NCBI GenBank assembly: GCA_050084985.1
Contig: JBITNC010000002.1
Coordinates: forward strand, 29,760,001-29,824,000
DNA: 64,000 nt
Reading direction: 5' to 3'
From: Nageia nagi
Taxonomy: Eukaryota > Pinophyta
The number at the start of each line of letters is the position of its first letter. Within the stretch, counting starts at the first letter, position 1. Under the pieces are notes generated by a model. That model was not told the origin of the DNA, did not search any database, and worked only from the letters and a program-made list of their open reading frames with translations. A program made the position numbers and the translations under genes. Of this stretch, positions 24,326 through 33,090 are shown one piece after another.

Positions 24326-24583
24326 GAGTTTCTCACGCAGAGCAAACTCACCACGGAGGTATAGAATGTACAACAAGTTCCTCACGCAGAGCGAACTTAC
24401 CACGGAGGTATATTAACTATATGCTCAAAATTTGTACAATAAGTTTCTCACGCAGAGCAAACTCACCACGGAGGTATAAAATGTACAAGTTTGTCACGCA
24501 GAGCAAACTTACCACTGAGGTATAAAATAATCAACACTCTATAACAACAATTGTACAACAAGTTTGTCACGCAGAGCAAACTT
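24326..24583 (-). repeat. Five 24-nt hairpin units between pol and the 3' LTR of Copia A
   Basis: Units lie at 24326-24349, 24375-24398, 24441-24464, 24487-24510 and 24560-24583, each followed by a conserved ACCACGGAGGTATA-like tail. Each is a 6-7-bp stem around a loop close to CTCACGCAGAGC. Stems differ but keep pairing: GAGTTT/AAACTC, AAGTTC/GAACTT and AAGTTTG/CAAACTT. The surrounding 23841-24652 has no ORF of note. Confidence 0.85.
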
Positions 24584-24652
24584 ACCACGGAGGTCTAGAA
24601 TGTACAATCAAAAAGGCCTCTTAGAGGTGAAGTTGTCATCACTAACAAAAGT

Positions 24653-27595
24653 TTAAACTTCACTCCCCCTTGAGGGCAACTTCACCAACCCGAGAGAATC
24701 CCTAAGCTTGCAGAACTGAGCTTCAGGAAGGGGCTTGGTGAACAAATCAGCGGAGTTTTCAGTAGATGGACAATACTGCAAGAGTATGATGTCATCTAGA
24801 ACCTTCTCCCTGATAAAATGAGCTTGGATTTCGACATGTTTGGTTCGCTGATGGAACACAGGATTCTTAGCCAAAGAGATAGTCGATTGATTGTCTAACG
24901 AAATAAGAGATGGGCCATTTTGTTTATACCCAATTTCATTCAGAAGATGTCTTAGCCAAATAGCTTCTTGGGCGGCAACAGACATGGCTCGATATTCAGC
25001 TTCGGTGGTAGAAAGAGTCACAGTAGGTTGCTTCTTGGAAGCCCAAGAGATAGCACCTAAACCAATGCTAAACACATATGCAGAGGTTGATTTTCTGTCA
25101 TCTCTATCTCCCCCATAATCAGAATCTGAGAACCCTGAGAGAACAATCGAGGGCACTTTGGAATACTTAAGAGCAAGATCCTTTGTCCCTGCAACATACC
25201 TCAAGATTTGCTTAACAGCATTGAGGTGTTCAACATATGGTTTTTGCATGAATCGTGCCATTAGATTCACTGCAAAGGCAATATCAGGACGAGAGATAGT
25301 CAGATACAGAAGACTACCAATCAATTGTCTATAAGCTGTAGCATCAGCCAACTGAGAATCTGAGCTCAGTGATACAACGATTCCAGGAGAAATAGGTATT
25401 GCAGCATATTTACATGCCTCCATTCCAAACTTTTGCAAGATGTCTGATATATACTTAGATTGACTAAGATAAGTACAATCTTTGTGTTGGTATACTTGCA
25501 TCCCAAGATAGTAATGCAATAGACCTAGATCAGTCATTTCAAATGTTGCCTTGAGTTTGGAGATGCACTCTTGGATGATTTCAATATTATTGCCTGTTAT
25601 GAGAAGATCATCCACATAAAGGAGAATTATGACCACGTCTTTTCCTTGATTGAGTACATATAGATCTGAATCTGAGAAGCACTTGGAAAAACCAATATCT
25701 GCAAAGAATCCTGAAATTTTCTTGTACAATGCTCTAGGTGCTTGCTTAAGTCCATAGAAAGACTTCTTTAGCTTACACACAAGAGACTCTTTTCCTTCTG
25801 GAATAAATCCTTCTGGTTGATTCATGTAGATTTCAACATCCAAGTCACCATTGAGAAATGCACTCTTGACATCAAGTTGAAAAGCTTTCCATCCTTGAGC
25901 TGCAGAAAGAGCAAGAATTATTCTGACAGTAGGCATCTTGGCCACAGGAGCAAAGGTTTTCTCATAATCAATACCATATTTTTGAGCGAATCCTTTGGCT
26001 ACTAACCTTGCCTTGTATTTTTCAATTTTTCCATTAGAATTGTACTTGACTTTGTATATCCATTTATTGCCAATCACATTTTTCTCATTGGAATAAGGAA
26101 CCAAATCCCAAGTTTCATTTTTCATGAGTGCCTCATACTCAACTTTCATAGCTTCCATCCAACACTCTTGCTTGGAAGCTTCTTTGAAAGTTGATGGCTC
26201 ATGCATATTATCAATTTTGGCAAATAAGGATTTATTCAAGGTCATACTTCTTGTAATTCTCTGTGCTGGAGAATTTTGCTCTTGTGGTGACATCTCTATA
26301 TGATCATCCAACCAGTTAGGTGCAGGTGAAGAATCATCTGTATCAGACACCTCAGCATGAGAGGTTGTATCCTCAGAAAGTTCATTGAACTTGACATCCC
26401 TAGAAACAAAGACTATTTTATGGGATGAAGAGTAGAGCCTGTAACCTCTATGCTGATTATCATACCCCACAAAGATGCATTTTTCTGATCGTTTATCTAG
26501 CTTCTTTCTTTTCTCTGAGGTAATGAAGGCAAATGCATCACAACCGAAGACCCTGAAGTGTGAGAGGTTAGGTTTCTTTCCTGTCCATGCTTCATATGGA
26601 GTTTTACCTTCAACTGCCTTAGTAGGACACCTATTTAGGGTGTGAATAGCAATGTGAACAGCTTCGCCCCATAAGAAACTAGGAAGGTTACCCAACATGC
26701 ATCTTGCCATTTCCATAATGGTGCGATTCTTCCTTTCAGCAACTCCATTTTGCTGAGGGGTGTAAGGGATTGTGAATTGTCGCTTAATCCCATGTTTAAC
26801 ACAATAGTTGTTAAACTCATTGCTATTATATTCACCCCCATTGTCAGATCTCAGCATCTTGATCTTAAAATCAGTTTGATTTTCAACAAGTGCCTTGAAG
26901 TCTTGAAACCTGTCAAAAGTTTGATCCTTGTGCTCAAGTAGATAACCAAATGTCATCCTACTGAAGTCGTCAATGAAGGTCAGAACATAAGAAGCTCCAC
27001 CTAGTGACTTAGTCTGAAAAGGACCCATCAAATCTGAATGCACAAGCTGAAGAGGACAAGTAGCCCGAGTTGCCTTATCTTTTTCAAACTTTTGCCTATG
27101 CATCTTTCCTAGAATGCACCTTTCACAAAGACCAATTGTGGGTGAAATATTAGGTAAACCTTCCACAAGTGCTTGAGTTTTCATATCTTGAATACTCTTG
27201 TGGTTAAGGTGCCCTAATCGTTGATGCCAAAGATTACCTTTTGAACAAACATTTGCAGCAAGACAAATCTTTGAAGGTACTTGATCCACAATATAAAGGT
27301 CATCCTTTACTGATCCTTTCAACAAGGTGGCAAGTCCTTTCTTAACACACCAAGAGTGTGAGGTAAACTCAAATGAGCATCCTTTCCTTGTAATCTGAAT
27401 CACGGAGATGAGATTCATCCTTAGTTTAGGTACATAAAAGACATTATCAAGAGTCTTTCCATGAATCTTCACATTCTCTATTCCGTGAACATCAAGGACT
27501 GTATTATCACCTATCACAACTGCATCCTTTTTGTACTTATGAAAGTTTTCAAACTTATCCTTTTCATAACACGTGATTAGTGCATCCTGAATCAA
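24653..27595 (-). CDS. Copia A pol: integrase, reverse transcriptase, RNase H
   Basis: A 980-codon open frame. Order: C-terminal part of protease; GAG-pre-integrase zinc-binding residues H124, H129, C157, C160; integrase core D188 (VHSDLMG), D251 (SDNGGEY), E287 (NGVAERKN); reverse transcriptase from about residue 480 with LDVKSAFLNG (D575) and intact YVDD (660-663); RNase H with D824/D826, TEAEY near 865, D901 and D950. Integrase before RT identifies Ty1/Copia. All catalytic residues I can check are present. The protease DSG lies in the upstream gag frame, so a frameshift near 27570 separates gag-protease from the rest. The nominal start is not a real initiation site; the protein would be part of a gag-pol polyprotein. 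Stop at 24653. Confidence 0.95.
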   Translation of the reverse strand: MIQDALITCYEKDKFENFHKYKKDAVVIGDNTVLDVHGIENVKIHGKTLDNVFYVPKLRMNLISVIQITRKGCSFEFTSHSWCVKKGLATLLKGSVKDDLYIVDQVPSKICLAANVCSKGNLWHQRLGHLNHKSIQDMKTQALVEGLPNISPTIGLCERCILGKMHRQKFEKDKATRATCPLQLVHSDLMGPFQTKSLGGASYVLTFIDDFSRMTFGYLLEHKDQTFDRFQDFKALVENQTDFKIKMLRSDNGGEYNSNEFNNYCVKHGIKRQFTIPYTPQQNGVAERKNRTIMEMARCMLGNLPSFLWGEAVHIAIHTLNRCPTKAVEGKTPYEAWTGKKPNLSHFRVFGCDAFAFITSEKRKKLDKRSEKCIFVGYDNQHRGYRLYSSSHKIVFVSRDVKFNELSEDTTSHAEVSDTDDSSPAPNWLDDHIEMSPQEQNSPAQRITRSMTLNKSLFAKIDNMHEPSTFKEASKQECWMEAMKVEYEALMKNETWDLVPYSNEKNVIGNKWIYKVKYNSNGKIEKYKARLVAKGFAQKYGIDYEKTFAPVAKMPTVRIILALSAAQGWKAFQLDVKSAFLNGDLDVEIYMNQPEGFIPEGKESLVCKLKKSFYGLKQAPRALYKKISGFFADIGFSKCFSDSDLYVLNQGKDVVIILLYVDDLLITGNNIEIIQECISKLKATFEMTDLGLLHYYLGMQVYQHKDCTYLSQSKYISDILQKFGMEACKYAAIPISPGIVVSLSSDSQLADATAYRQLIGSLLYLTISRPDIAFAVNLMARFMQKPYVEHLNAVKQILRYVAGTKDLALKYSKVPSIVLSGFSDSDYGGDRDDRKSTSAYVFSIGLGAISWASKKQPTVTLSTTEAEYRAMSVAAQEAIWLRHLLNEIGYKQNGPSLISLDNQSTISLAKNPVFHQRTKHVEIQAHFIREKVLDDIILLQYCPSTENSADLFTKPLPEAQFCKLRDSLGLVKLPSRGSEV

Positions 27596-28571
27596 TAATC
27601 CAATCTTTTGAAATAGTTTGAGTCATTGAGTAGTAGGCAACATTAGCAGTATGTTTGTTCTTCTTTCTATTATTGAAATTTCTCACATTTGCATTTCCCT
27701 TTCCTTTTTGAGCAAATTTCTTTTTGCGACAATCATACTCTTTGTGCCCAAAGATGCCACAGAAGTTACAATTCCCATCAAATTTTTCCTGAGGTGTTGG
27801 ATTGCTTGATCCAGCTTTATCATTCCTTTGCCTGTAGTTGCCATGATTGTTGTTGCCCTTTTTGTCATACTTCCTGAAGTTAGATGAGGACTTGTTATCT
27901 TTGAATTTGTAATGTTTGAACTTTTTCTTGAAAGGAGTTTTGGTTGCTCCTAGAGCAATGCTATTGTCCTTTGGAGAAAGGTTCAACATTTTCTTGTTCA
28001 AAGTTTCCTCATGCTTCAGAAGGAGTCTAGAAAGGTTATCAAGTGAGATGACATCTTCTTCATCATCGAGCCTTGTTTCCATAACTGTGACAAAGTTGCT
28101 GAACTTTGTAGTAAGGCTTTGAAGAATGATGAAGACCATGAACTCATCATTGATCCAGTTGCACCCACAACCAACCAGTTGTGTCCTGAGGTCAATGATT
28201 TTATTTAAGTAGATGGAGGCACTTTCATCTTCACTTTGTCGATACTGCAACAACTTTTGTAGAATGGTAAACCTCCTTGAAAATTTGGACCCAAGGTAAA
28301 TTTTCTTTAACCTATCCCAACCTTCCTTTGCTGAAGTTGATGAAGAGATCATGAGAAGGACATTATCTGAAACTGCACGGTAAATCATGGAAGTTGCTAA
28401 CTCATTCTTTGAGTTGTATACTTCAAGAGCCTTCTCATCGGTAGGAGCAACCACGTCTTCACTAACTGTCTGCCATAGCTTCCTTGCTTGTAACTCGGCT
28501 TTCATACGAGGTTCCCATATTCCAAAGTTGGAACCATCGAGTATGTGCTTGGGAACGAAGGTTTCAACCAT
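27564..28571 (-). CDS. Copia A gag with protease start
   Basis: The likely start is the ATG at 28571 (MVETFVPKHILDGSNF), in the usual position before the FGIWEPRMKAEL capsid opening; the frame is open further upstream to 28643 without a good start. It contains the capsid-like UBN2 region, a basic stretch and one zinc knuckle CNFCGIFGHKEYDC (CX2CX4HX4C), then the protease motif DWIIDSGCTNH before a stop at 27564. In a normal Copia element gag and pol are one frame. Here the frame breaks a few codons after the protease motif and pol continues in another frame, overlapping by about 30 bases. That is a simple inactivating indel or, less likely, programmed frameshifting. Confidence 0.9.
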   Translation of the reverse strand: MVETFVPKHILDGSNFGIWEPRMKAELQARKLWQTVSEDVVAPTDEKALEVYNSKNELATSMIYRAVSDNVLLMISSSTSAKEGWDRLKKIYLGSKFSRRFTILQKLLQYRQSEDESASIYLNKIIDLRTQLVGCGCNWINDEFMVFIILQSLTTKFSNFVTVMETRLDDEEDVISLDNLSRLLLKHEETLNKKMLNLSPKDNSIALGATKTPFKKKFKHYKFKDNKSSSNFRKYDKKGNNNHGNYRQRNDKAGSSNPTPQEKFDGNCNFCGIFGHKEYDCRKKKFAQKGKGNANVRNFNNRKKNKHTANVAYYSMTQTISKDWIIDSGCTNHVL

Positions 28572-29744
28572 TGCTACAAAAACAAATAAATATGCAATAA
28601 GAATGTAAACTTTTACAATTTTCCATCTATACACATAAAACATCTAATAAGCAAACATGTCCCACATGTGCAAACTCATTAACCACGATCCATAGAAGGA
28701 TAAAGTTGGGGTTGTTTTCTTGTATAGAATTAGGCCTTCACCTGGATGCCCGCAAGGTGGAGCCCAGGTACTACCAGTCCTCAACCAGTTCACCTTGGTC
28801 AGTGATATACTCTCACAAGGAGAAGTACCTACTATTTTCCAAGGATCCAACGTATCTTGGACCGGCCATTTTAATTATCTTGATTAAGGTTTTCAGTTTT
28901 CCTCCTAGGTTATCAAGATAATCCCTGAATGGACGTGCGGACATGTGGTATCACTACACACATGCCTGTCCACCTAATAGAGTTATGTCCAATCCAACAG
29001 AGGTCTTAGGGGCAATTAAGACGGACTTACCACCACTCGGTTCTTCGGACTAAAAGGGCTCCAGTCTGCCCTGTCCTCACCTCATGGCTCCCCAAACAAG
29101 TCATGTTGTGGAAAATACGTGCGGATGTATTCATTTTAGGGGTTACTTTTCAAATTTTTGCGTATTGCAAGCATAAAGCAAATGTGCAAAAATATAAAGT
29201 AAAGTGAAAAATACTCCATCCACACGAACTTGAAACCTTAAGAGGCCAAAAATGAGTCCAATGGGTTTTGTACTAACCCCTAAAGGACTTTTACATTTTT
29301 CATATTTTTGCTCAAGTTCAAAAAAAAATGAATTTTTCAAATGCTAAGTCCTATTTTAGCATAAATCCATAACTAAAAAATGTATTAGTCCATGACTTAA
29401 AATTAAGTTTTAAACATGCATCATGCATTTTAACTTATAAATTTAAGTACCATGCAAGATCTATTTAGCATCACATGCAAGATCTATTTAGCATGCAAGA
29501 TCTATTAGCATGCAAGATCTATTTAGCATTTAAGTAAAATGATAAAAATCCCCCCCATTTTGACTTAAAGTGCTAACAACTTGGATGCTAAAAAAATGAT
29601 GGTTAAGTGTGAGTGATGCCTTTTTGTCACTTAAGGGGTAAACTTAAAATATGTAAGTGTGACTAAGGCAAACAATCTAAGCAAATGTGGATTGGGTAAA
29701 AAAAATTAAAGACCCAACAACTATAGGTTGACAAAAAAATAAAA
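28572..29744. other. Copia A leader region, unrecognised
   Basis: This lies between gag and a GC-rich segment. No primer-binding site or LTR end was found where they should be. Near 29450-29535 a short unit, GCAAGATCTATTTAGCAT, is repeated four times. 29100-29740 is A-rich. I recognise no gene. Confidence 0.5.
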
Positions 29745-30470
29745 GGGGCATGTGTAAGCCTCAGGGTGGTGGAGCAGCTGGGCAGGGGTGGCAGGAAAGA
29801 CCAGAGTGTGTAGAAGGGCGGCAGAAGGAGGCCAAGGCGGCAAGGAGACCGCGTAGAGGGGTGGAAGTCGCGTGAGGCGCGTGGGGCGGCAGTTGACCAC
29901 CCAAGTCGCGAGCAGGGCGGCGAGGGAGAAGGTGAGGTTTAAAAACTGAACCTTCTCTACGTTGTCAGTCCATGGAACGTGGTCTGAATTATGCTACGCG
30001 TGAAACAACGCGGGTGCCTTGAAGCGGATCAGTTTTGTGGATATCCAGCGATCATTGCATGCCATGCAGCTGTGTCTGAATCATGCATCACGTCAAACAA
30101 CAGGAGGAGCATTGTAACGTAGTCATGTGGTGCATATCCTGCGTGCATTGCAGTGCATATCCTGCGATCATTGCAGTCCATGAAACGGTGGCCGAACGAG
30201 ATCGTCTCGGGCCCTCCTGCTTCCTCAGCAGCTCCTCCTCTGCAAACAAGGGCGACGACAAGGATGGCAGCATCCGTGCCTGTATGCAGGCCATGTCGTC
30301 TTCATTCTGCGGGTATGAAGGTGGTGCTGAGCAGAGTGGAGGACCTCCGGTACACACTAGCGCGCGGAACGTGGAGAGGAGGGAGGCGGAGGAGCGCGGT
30401 GCGGCGGTGGGCGGGAGGAGCCACCAAAGGCCGTGCGCGGAGGAGGACCCCCCCCACGTTGTAATACATT
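29745..30470 (-). pseudogene. GC-rich captured segment with PPR-like motifs
   Basis: This ~725-bp stretch is far richer in G and C than anything else in the window and begins and ends abruptly. On the minus strand three degenerate units about 90-120 bp apart encode, in different frames, VSWTAMIAGYALQ (near 30190), AAWHAMIAGYPQN (near 30060) and DHVPWTDNV (near 29975). These resemble the helix A consensus of PPR proteins, RNA-binding factors of plant organelles. The rest of the segment does not read as PPR. It may be a fragment of a host gene captured by the element, or GC-rich sequence with chance resemblance. No intact frame. Confidence 0.4.
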
Positions 30471-30859
30471 TTTATACGATTTAATTTATTTAATTGGACC
30501 CCCCAAATGTAAACATAGATATTTATTTATTGTGATTTTAAATAAATTGAAAACACAATAAAAAAAAAAAAAACATATATATAGGTTTGAGTATTTTAAA
30601 TAGATTAAAATATATAATTTTGTTTTGATTATTGTAAACAAAATTAAAAATAAAAATATATATTTGTGATTATGTTTTAAACAAAATCAAAAAGAAAATA
30701 TATATATAAATATAGATAATTTGAGCCTTTGCAACTCAAAAAACAAATTGTCCTTTTATTTTTGGAAATGTTGATGCCTTTTGCTTAGGACCATATCAAT
30801 AACTCACTAATGATAGTATATATGAGAAATTTCACAATAATACATTACAAATTCTAACA
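30471..30859 (-). other. AT-rich 5' terminus of Copia A
   Basis: Starting from 30859 on the minus strand, TGTTAGAATTTGTAATGTATTATTGTGAA resembles the first ~30 bases of the Copia LTR and then diverges completely into AT-rich sequence. The stretch GGGGGGTCC occurs on both sides of the junction with the GC-rich segment (near 30448 and 30497). Confidence 0.6.
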
Positions 30860-31529
30860 GATATTGCTTGACACTACGCCAAGACTTGTGTCCACTAGAC
30901 GATATGAGTAATAATAATAATTAGTTATATCCAACATTGATGCTCCAAGGCCTAATATAGCTCACACTGGATCTAGATCTCACCTCAAAGTCATCACCCA
31001 GTCTTCATGTTCCAACGTTGGCTTCCTAGAAGCCCCACAAATCCCAAAGAAGGTGCCTAGGGGTCATTCCAAGCCCAACGTGGGTATCTGGGCCTTTCTC
31101 ATGCTCCATGTGGATCCTTATGCTCAACCTGGGTCTAGAAGGCATGCATGGGTGTCTAGAAGTCATCATGGGCCAATGTGGGAATCTAGGAGTCTCCCCA
31201 AGGTTGGCGCATGTGTACAAGTGCTCCCAAATCCAATGTTGGGGCAAATAGGTGTATATCCATGCTCTAGTGACATCTAAGTGCTAAACAAGCCTTGGGA
31301 TTCCCACAATCACTTCTCGGGATCTCCAAGTATATAAAATGACTTTAAATCACATTAGCCTATGCTTGGGAGGAAAACGTCCCTCTTGGGGCTCACATCG
31401 GGTCCAACAGACCTTTATATTTTCAATCCCAAGTACTAACAACTAAAGCACAATTAAATAAATAAATATTTACAAAGAGGAATCCATGGGATTCCATAAT
31501 TAATTACAATGAGCAAAGGGGATGTCACA

Positions 31530-32330
31530 GGAATTTTGAAATTCGGCTAGGAAACCAGGATTCTAATATTGCGGCTAGGGAAAAGTTGGCTAGGAGAAAG
31601 TTATTTTATTCCAAGTCAGCCAGGAGTTTAATTCTTTGTAATTTCAAGGTAAAGGCACCTATAAAAGGAGGAAATATTCACCGCTTGAAGACCATCCTAA
31701 TTTGACATTTGATCTCGGATCATCTCGGAGTTGGGGATGATCCCCTCTCTTCCTTCTATGGTCTAGGGTTGCTCCCTAGCCTAGAAGTGGCACATTCACA
31801 ATTACATACACTGGGAGAGCTTGCACAAACATTGGAGCACCTTTTAACCCTAGCACTAGACCTTGGGAGTTATCTAGAGACTTGCGCCAACCATTAGGAG
31901 TCTTTGTTTTTGCATTTTTGGAGTCTTAGGCTTTGCCCTAGAACTTGTTATAGCCCTATACTTATTCTTGGTTATTATTCATGATATTTGGCTCTCATAT
32001 TGCTCATCGAATGTGAATGAATATTCTTCTACTACTGTTGTACTATTATCATTCATTGTGTATGGAAATGTATGCAGATTAGAGTATTTGGATGCATATT
32101 ATTGTTATGTTACAGATCTGCAATTGTGCCCTAGTTTGATTGGTTTTGCATGTTGTATGAACTTCTTCACTACTATATATCAAATCTGATTACAATTATA
32201 ATATTTCAGTCTTGAGAGCATTATTGGATGGTGAATGAGCATTTACTATTGTGCCCTAATTTGTTAATGAATGCAATCGGTTGACTAATTGTGCATGTTT
32301 AGCATAAGCCCTATAAGGGTGTACATTACA
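31530..32330 (+). repeat. Truncated 5' LTR of element L
   Basis: It aligns with 40122-40961 of the 3' LTR. TATA-like CTATAAAAGGAGG is near 31660. The end AAGCCCTATAAGGGTGTACATTACA at 32306-32330 contains a short CCCT/AGGG hairpin. The first ~155 bp of the LTR are missing, cut off by Gypsy A. Confidence 0.85.
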
Positions 32331-32331
32331 G

Positions 32332-32343
32332 TGGTATCAAAGC
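32332..32343 (+). promoter_or_regulatory. Primer-binding site of element L
   Basis: TGGTATCAAAGC one base after the LTR end; one mismatch to the usual TGGTATCAGAGC initiator tRNA-Met site. Confidence 0.85.
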
Positions 32344-32403
32344 TATGATCTTGTCAGCCTGTTGGGAAGATTAAAAGAAATCTCAAAAGGAAGCGTTTGA
32401 ATC

Positions 32404-33090
32404 ATGGAGGGTTGGGAGATAGATGAATTATTTAAGAAGTACAAAAAGAAGTCCGAAACATTCAGAAGAATAGTAACCTTCAAATTTTATCTAGAAACGT
32501 CTGAGGCAAAGAATCACCAAGAGCTTATTAGGAAACAGAAGGAAAGAAGAAGTCTTGCTTCTTGGTTGTCCAAGGCCCTAAACCTTGAACCACACATGAA
32601 GGAAGAAATGGATGAAACCCCATCACAAGAAGATATTTTTTATAAAGGGGATCATGAAGACACTCCAACGATAGAGAAACACATGGATGACACTACACCA
32701 CTTAAGTATGAAGGAGCTATCCAAGATTAGTCACACATAGCTAATTTTAGAAATCCACAGTTACATAAGATAGCATTCATTCATGAGCTTTGTAATGAGG
32801 ATGAAGATACAGAGGAGAAAATTAAAGGCCCTATAGAGGAAAGTTTGAGAGCCACCCACTGTGAAGAAGATGATGGAAATATTATGAAAAGTTTCGAAGA
32901 CAAAACAGGAAATTTGCCGCATGGTACTGAATGCATGAGTTTTGTGACAAAGGGGTTGCATTACCACAAGAGAATGCACAAAAGGACCTTGGAGAAGTTG
33001 AAGATTATAAGGATGTGTTGGGATGTTTTTCTTTACCATGACAACTCTCTGAAAATCACCTTACGATTTAGGAACTCCCCAGCAACATAG
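32404..33090 (+). CDS. Element L ORF1 region, unknown (broken)
   Basis: Two open pieces, 32404-32730 (108 codons from ATG) and 32845-33090, are separated by a stop and a frame change. The product would be charged, rich in Lys and Glu at the start and acidic later (HEDTPTIEKHMDD). It lies where gag would be, 60 bases after the primer-binding site, but I see no capsid or zinc-knuckle signature. It may be a diverged gag or an unrelated leader protein. I cannot assign a function. Confidence 0.35.

Larger units (their letters stand above)
23335..30859 (-). mobile_element. Copia element A, inserted in the Gypsy A LTR with a 5-bp target-site duplication
   Basis: Flanks are GATAT at 23330-23334 and again at 30860-30864. 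The uninterrupted LTR copy at 20751-20770 holds a single GATAT, so it is an in-window empty site. The element carries gag (28571-27564), pol (27595-24653), a hairpin array, a polypurine tract and a 497-bp 3' LTR. Its 5' end matches the LTR only over the first ~30 bases, and no primer-binding site is visible. The two ends are therefore not a normal LTR pair. Confidence 0.85.
20326..31529 (-). mobile_element. 5' LTR of Gypsy A, split by a chimeric 2-kb block and a Copia insertion
   Basis: On the minus strand the LTR starts TGTGACATCCCC at 31529 and ends GGGATCTTACA at 20326. Without inserts it would be about 1.1 kb. Read 5' to 3' it runs 31529 to 30860, is interrupted by Copia A (30859-23335), resumes to 23085, jumps into a foreign 2-kb block (23083-21058), then returns to the LTR at a point already copied (21065) and runs to its end. 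LTR segment 20514-21065 is therefore present twice (second copy 23085-23334 plus 30860-31166), with about 1.5% difference, all transitions by eye. The right end sits in the LTR of element L (next bases GGAAT). Confidence 0.75.

Noticed and set aside
24300-24610. CRISPR-like look of regularly spaced repeats
   Set aside because: Spacers are short and themselves similar, spacing is irregular (46-73 bases), the context is a plant Copia element, and no cas genes are present.
30083-30484. A 133-codon plus-strand frame in the GC-rich segment
   Set aside because: GC-rich DNA leaves long frames open by chance; composition is Arg/Ala/Gly-rich without a recognisable domain, and the better signal (PPR-like) is on the other strand in broken frames.
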